Assembly: GCA_050330975.1 (NCBI GenBank)
Contig: JBHJHK010000528.1
Span: forward strand, 1 to 7,763
Direction of reading: 5' to 3'
DNA: 7,763 nt
DNA from: JBHJHK01 sp050330975
GTDB lineage: Bacteria; Pseudomonadota; Gammaproteobacteria; Competibacterales; Competibacteraceae
The notes under the pieces are model-generated. The model saw only the letters and a list, made by a program, of their open reading frames with translations. It was not told the origin of the DNA and ran no database searches. The position numbers were made by a program, and so were the translations under genes. Each line of letters starts with the position of its first letter. The stretch's first letter is position 1. Positions 5,430-7,763 of this stretch are shown in pieces.

Positions 5430-7763
5430 ATGGCGAACTTTCCCACAAAGGCCAACGTCGTCATCATCGGCCAAGGCGGCATCGTCGGCGCCTCGGTCGC
5501 CCACCATCTCATCGAGCGGGGCTGGGACGACATCGTCGGCATCGACATATCCTCCATTCCCACGGATATCGGTTCCACGTCCCACGCCTCCGACTTTTGC
5601 TACGCCACCTCCCACGACCCTTTGAGCTGCTACACCACCATGTACAGCATCGACTTCTTCGAGAAGCGGGGGCGCTACGCCAAAATCGGCGGCCTCGAGG
5701 TGGCCCGGGTCGGCGACGACGCCCGCATGGAGGAGCTCAAGCGCAAGGTGGGCTCCGCCAAGGCCTTTGGCACCAACGCCCACCTCATCGGCCCCAAGGA
5801 GACCGTGGAAAAATTCCCCCTCTTGGAAGAAGAGCTCATCCAAGGGGCCCTGTGGGACCCCGACGCTGGCCTGGTCGTCCCCCGCTCCCAAGCCGTGGCC
5901 GGCGAACTGGTCCGCGATGCCGAGGCCACGGGGAAGCTCAAGACCTTTGCCAATACCCCCGCCCTTGGCCTCAACATCGACAACGGCCGCATCCAGGGGG
6001 TCGAGACCCCCCGGGGCTACATCGAAGCCCGCCACGTGGTGGTTTGTGCCGGCCTGTGGGGACGGCTCATCGCCGCCATGGCCGGCGAGGATCTCCCGGT
6101 GATGCCGGTGGATCACCCCCTCACCTTCTTTGGTCCCTACAAAGAATTCGTCGGCACCGGCAAGGACATCGGCTGGCCGTTGTTGCGCGACCAGGGCAAC
6201 TCGGCCTACATGCGGGACACCGGTGATCCCACCACCCCCGAGGGGGGGCAGATCGAGTGGGGTTATTACGAGGAGCAAGCGCCCCGCCTGGTTCACCCCC
6301 GGGATCTACTGAAAAAAGAGCAGGCCCGGCTTTCCCCCTCCCAGCGGGATTTGGACATCGAGCAGATCATGGAACCCCTGGAGCGGGCCATGGCTCTCAC
6401 TCCCATCCTGGGGGAACTGGGCTACAACGAGAAATACTCCTTCAACGGCCTGTTACAAGTCACCGCCGACGGCGGCCCGTCCATCGGCGAATCCCCCGCT
6501 GTGCGCGGGCTGTGGTACGGGGTCGCCGTGTGGGTCAAGGACGGCCCCGGCATGGGCAAGCTGTTGGCCGACTGGATGACCGATGGCTACACCGCCATCG
6601 ACCACCACGCCATCGATGTCGCCCGCTTCTACCCCTTCCAAAAGACCGAGCAGTTCATCCACGACCGCTGCTATCAAACGGCCGCCAAGATCTACAACCC
6701 CCCGGTCCACAACCGCGAACCCTTCACCGCGGCCCGGGACATCCGCCGCAGCCCCTTTTGGGAGCGGGAGCGGGACCTGGGCGGCCATTTTATGGAGCTA
6801 GCCGGCTGGGAGCGGGCCCACGGCTACGCCAGCAACGCCCACCTGCTGGAGAAATACGCCCAGCAGGTACCGGAGCGCCACGCCGAGTGGGACAACCGCC
6901 ACTTTTGGCGGGTGTCCAACGCCGAGCACTTGGAGCTGTCGGCCAACGTCGGCATGATCAACCTGTCCCACTTCGCCATCTACGACGTCTCTGGCCCCCA
7001 GGCCGAGGCCCTGTTGGAGTACCTGTGCGTGGCCAAGGTGGGGGGCAACACTCCCCTGGGCAGGGGTATCTACACCCATTTTCTGGATCAGGTCGGCGGC
7101 ATCCGCGCCGACTTGACCGTCTTGCGCCTGGCCACCGACCACTACCGCATCGTCAACGGCGGCGACGCCGGCCACCGGGACTACATCTGGATCAAACGCA
7201 TGGCCGAAGACCACGGTTTTAACGACGTGGCCATCGAGGACCGCACCGAGGCCTTTAGCTGCATCGGCCTGTGGGGCCCCAACGCCCGCACCACCTTACA
7301 GGCCGTCGCCGACGATCCCGCCGCCCTGACGGCGGAGAACTTCCCCTTTGCCACCGTCAAGGAGATCACCGTCCGGGGCACCCCGGTCAGGGCCTTTCGC
7401 ATCTCCTACGTCGGGGAGCAAGGCTGGGAACTCCACTGCCAATACCAACACGGCCTGGCGTTGTGGGACGCCCTCCACAGCCAGGGGGTGACCCCGGTGG
7501 GGATCGAAACCTATGCCAACAGCCGCCGCCTGGAGAAGAGTCTGCGGCTGCAAAACGCCGATCTCCTCACCGAGTACAACTTGGTGGAGGCAGGGCTGGC
7601 CAGGCCCCAGGTCAAGGGGGCGGATTTCCACGGCAAGGCCCCCTACTTGGCCATCCGCGCCCGCCCCCACCAACCCGCCTACCTCTGCACCGTGGTCATG
7701 GTGAACACCGTCGACGCCAACGGCGTGGCCCGCTACCCCGTGGGCCAGTGGCCGATCCTGGAT
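5430..7763 (+). CDS. FAD-dependent oxidoreductase / GcvT-domain protein, dimethylglycine or sarcosine dehydrogenase-like (3' truncated by window)
   Basis: The frame is open without a stop from ATG 5430 to the last base (778 codons), so the C-terminus is missing. An FAD-binding DAO domain covers about residues 8-385. It starts with the Rossmann motif IIGQGGIVGAS (G14, G16, G20), continues with CAGLW (206-210) and closes with TADGGPSIG and KDGPGMGK near 345-377. GSTSHA (48-53) aligns with the GSTWHA segment of dimethylglycine dehydrogenase, whose histidine carries covalent FAD; here it is H52. An FAO_M-type linker runs to GWERAHGY (about 460). A GcvT-like folate domain begins near HFWRVSN (491), and its C-terminal barrel is cut by the window end. 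Such enzymes oxidise N-methyl amino acids and pass the one-carbon unit to tetrahydrofolate. The substrate cannot be assigned from sequence alone. GAGAG (5416-5420) supports the start. GC and codon use match the host genes. Confidence 0.9.
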   Translation, partial: MANFPTKANVVIIGQGGIVGASVAHHLIERGWDDIVGIDISSIPTDIGSTSHASDFCYATSHDPLSCYTTMYSIDFFEKRGRYAKIGGLEVARVGDDARMEELKRKVGSAKAFGTNAHLIGPKETVEKFPLLEEELIQGALWDPDAGLVVPRSQAVAGELVRDAEATGKLKTFANTPALGLNIDNGRIQGVETPRGYIEARHVVVCAGLWGRLIAAMAGEDLPVMPVDHPLTFFGPYKEFVGTGKDIGWPLLRDQGNSAYMRDTGDPTTPEGGQIEWGYYEEQAPRLVHPRDLLKKEQARLSPSQRDLDIEQIMEPLERAMALTPILGELGYNEKYSFNGLLQVTADGGPSIGESPAVRGLWYGVAVWVKDGPGMGKLLADWMTDGYTAIDHHAIDVARFYPFQKTEQFIHDRCYQTAAKIYNPPVHNREPFTAARDIRRSPFWERERDLGGHFMELAGWERAHGYASNAHLLEKYAQQVPERHAEWDNRHFWRVSNAEHLELSANVGMINLSHFAIYDVSGPQAEALLEYLCVAKVGGNTPLGRGIYTHFLDQVGGIRADLTVLRLATDHYRIVNGGDAGHRDYIWIKRMAEDHGFNDVAIEDRTEAFSCIGLWGPNARTTLQAVADDPAALTAENFPFATVKEITVRGTPVRAFRISYVGEQGWELHCQYQHGLALWDALHSQGVTPVGIETYANSRRLEKSLRLQNADLLTEYNLVEAGLARPQVKGADFHGKAPYLAIRARPHQPAYLCTVVMVNTVDANGVARYPVGQWPILD

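Noticed and set aside
5406..6296. Minus-strand frame of 296 codons over the flavoprotein start
   Set aside because: It is antisense to a well-matched FAD domain; the Gly/Val/Ala-rich composition is typical of antisense reading of GC-rich genes.

Overview
The window is GC-rich, tightly packed bacterial DNA with all recognised genes on the + strand. The order D-Ala-D-Ala carboxypeptidase, YbeD (DUF493), lipB, lipA is the classic dacA-ybeD-lipB-lipA arrangement of Gammaproteobacteria (also seen in Betaproteobacteria), and each protein is a good family match. With coding lines reaching roughly 70% GC by hand count, a high-GC gammaproteobacterium is the best guess. Genus cannot be told from the sequence.

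Positions 1-4149 are a compact run of five genes that probably share a transcript: a periplasmic PBP5-type carboxypeptidase (79-1245), YbeD (1294-1593), octanoyltransferase LipB (1590-2309, overlapping ybeD by 4 nt), lipoyl synthase LipA (2317-3306) and a YjjV-type TatD hydrolase (3322-4149). LipB moves octanoate from acyl carrier protein to the lipoyl domains of 2-oxoacid dehydrogenases and GcvH, and LipA inserts the two sulfurs, so this is the complete endogenous lipoylation pathway. Strong hairpins lie after the carboxypeptidase stop and inside the end of lipB.

Positions about 4100-4985 differ sharply in composition, with hand counts of 32-55% GC per 60-base line. They hold one gene, a 242-residue protein that looks like a non-haem iron, 2-oxoglutarate-type oxygenase (HxD...H...R pattern). 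This segment looks horizontally acquired, and the last residues of the TatD protein may have been altered at its left edge.

Positions 4989-5429 form a 441-base non-coding stretch packed with perfect GC-rich inverted repeats, resembling an intergenic repeat element followed by a more AT-rich leader. From 5430 to the right edge a large flavoprotein is open in one frame for 778 codons: an N-terminal FAD-dependent amine oxidase (DAO) domain, an FAO_M linker and a GcvT-like folate-binding domain, as in dimethylglycine or sarcosine dehydrogenases. Its C-terminus lies outside the window.

Most of the window is ordinary housekeeping DNA. The parts that merit attention are the AT-rich oxygenase-like gene with its boundaries, the palindrome-rich spacer, and the flavoprotein's unknown substrate. 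I found no CRISPR array, tRNA, rRNA, transposase or convincing riboswitch.
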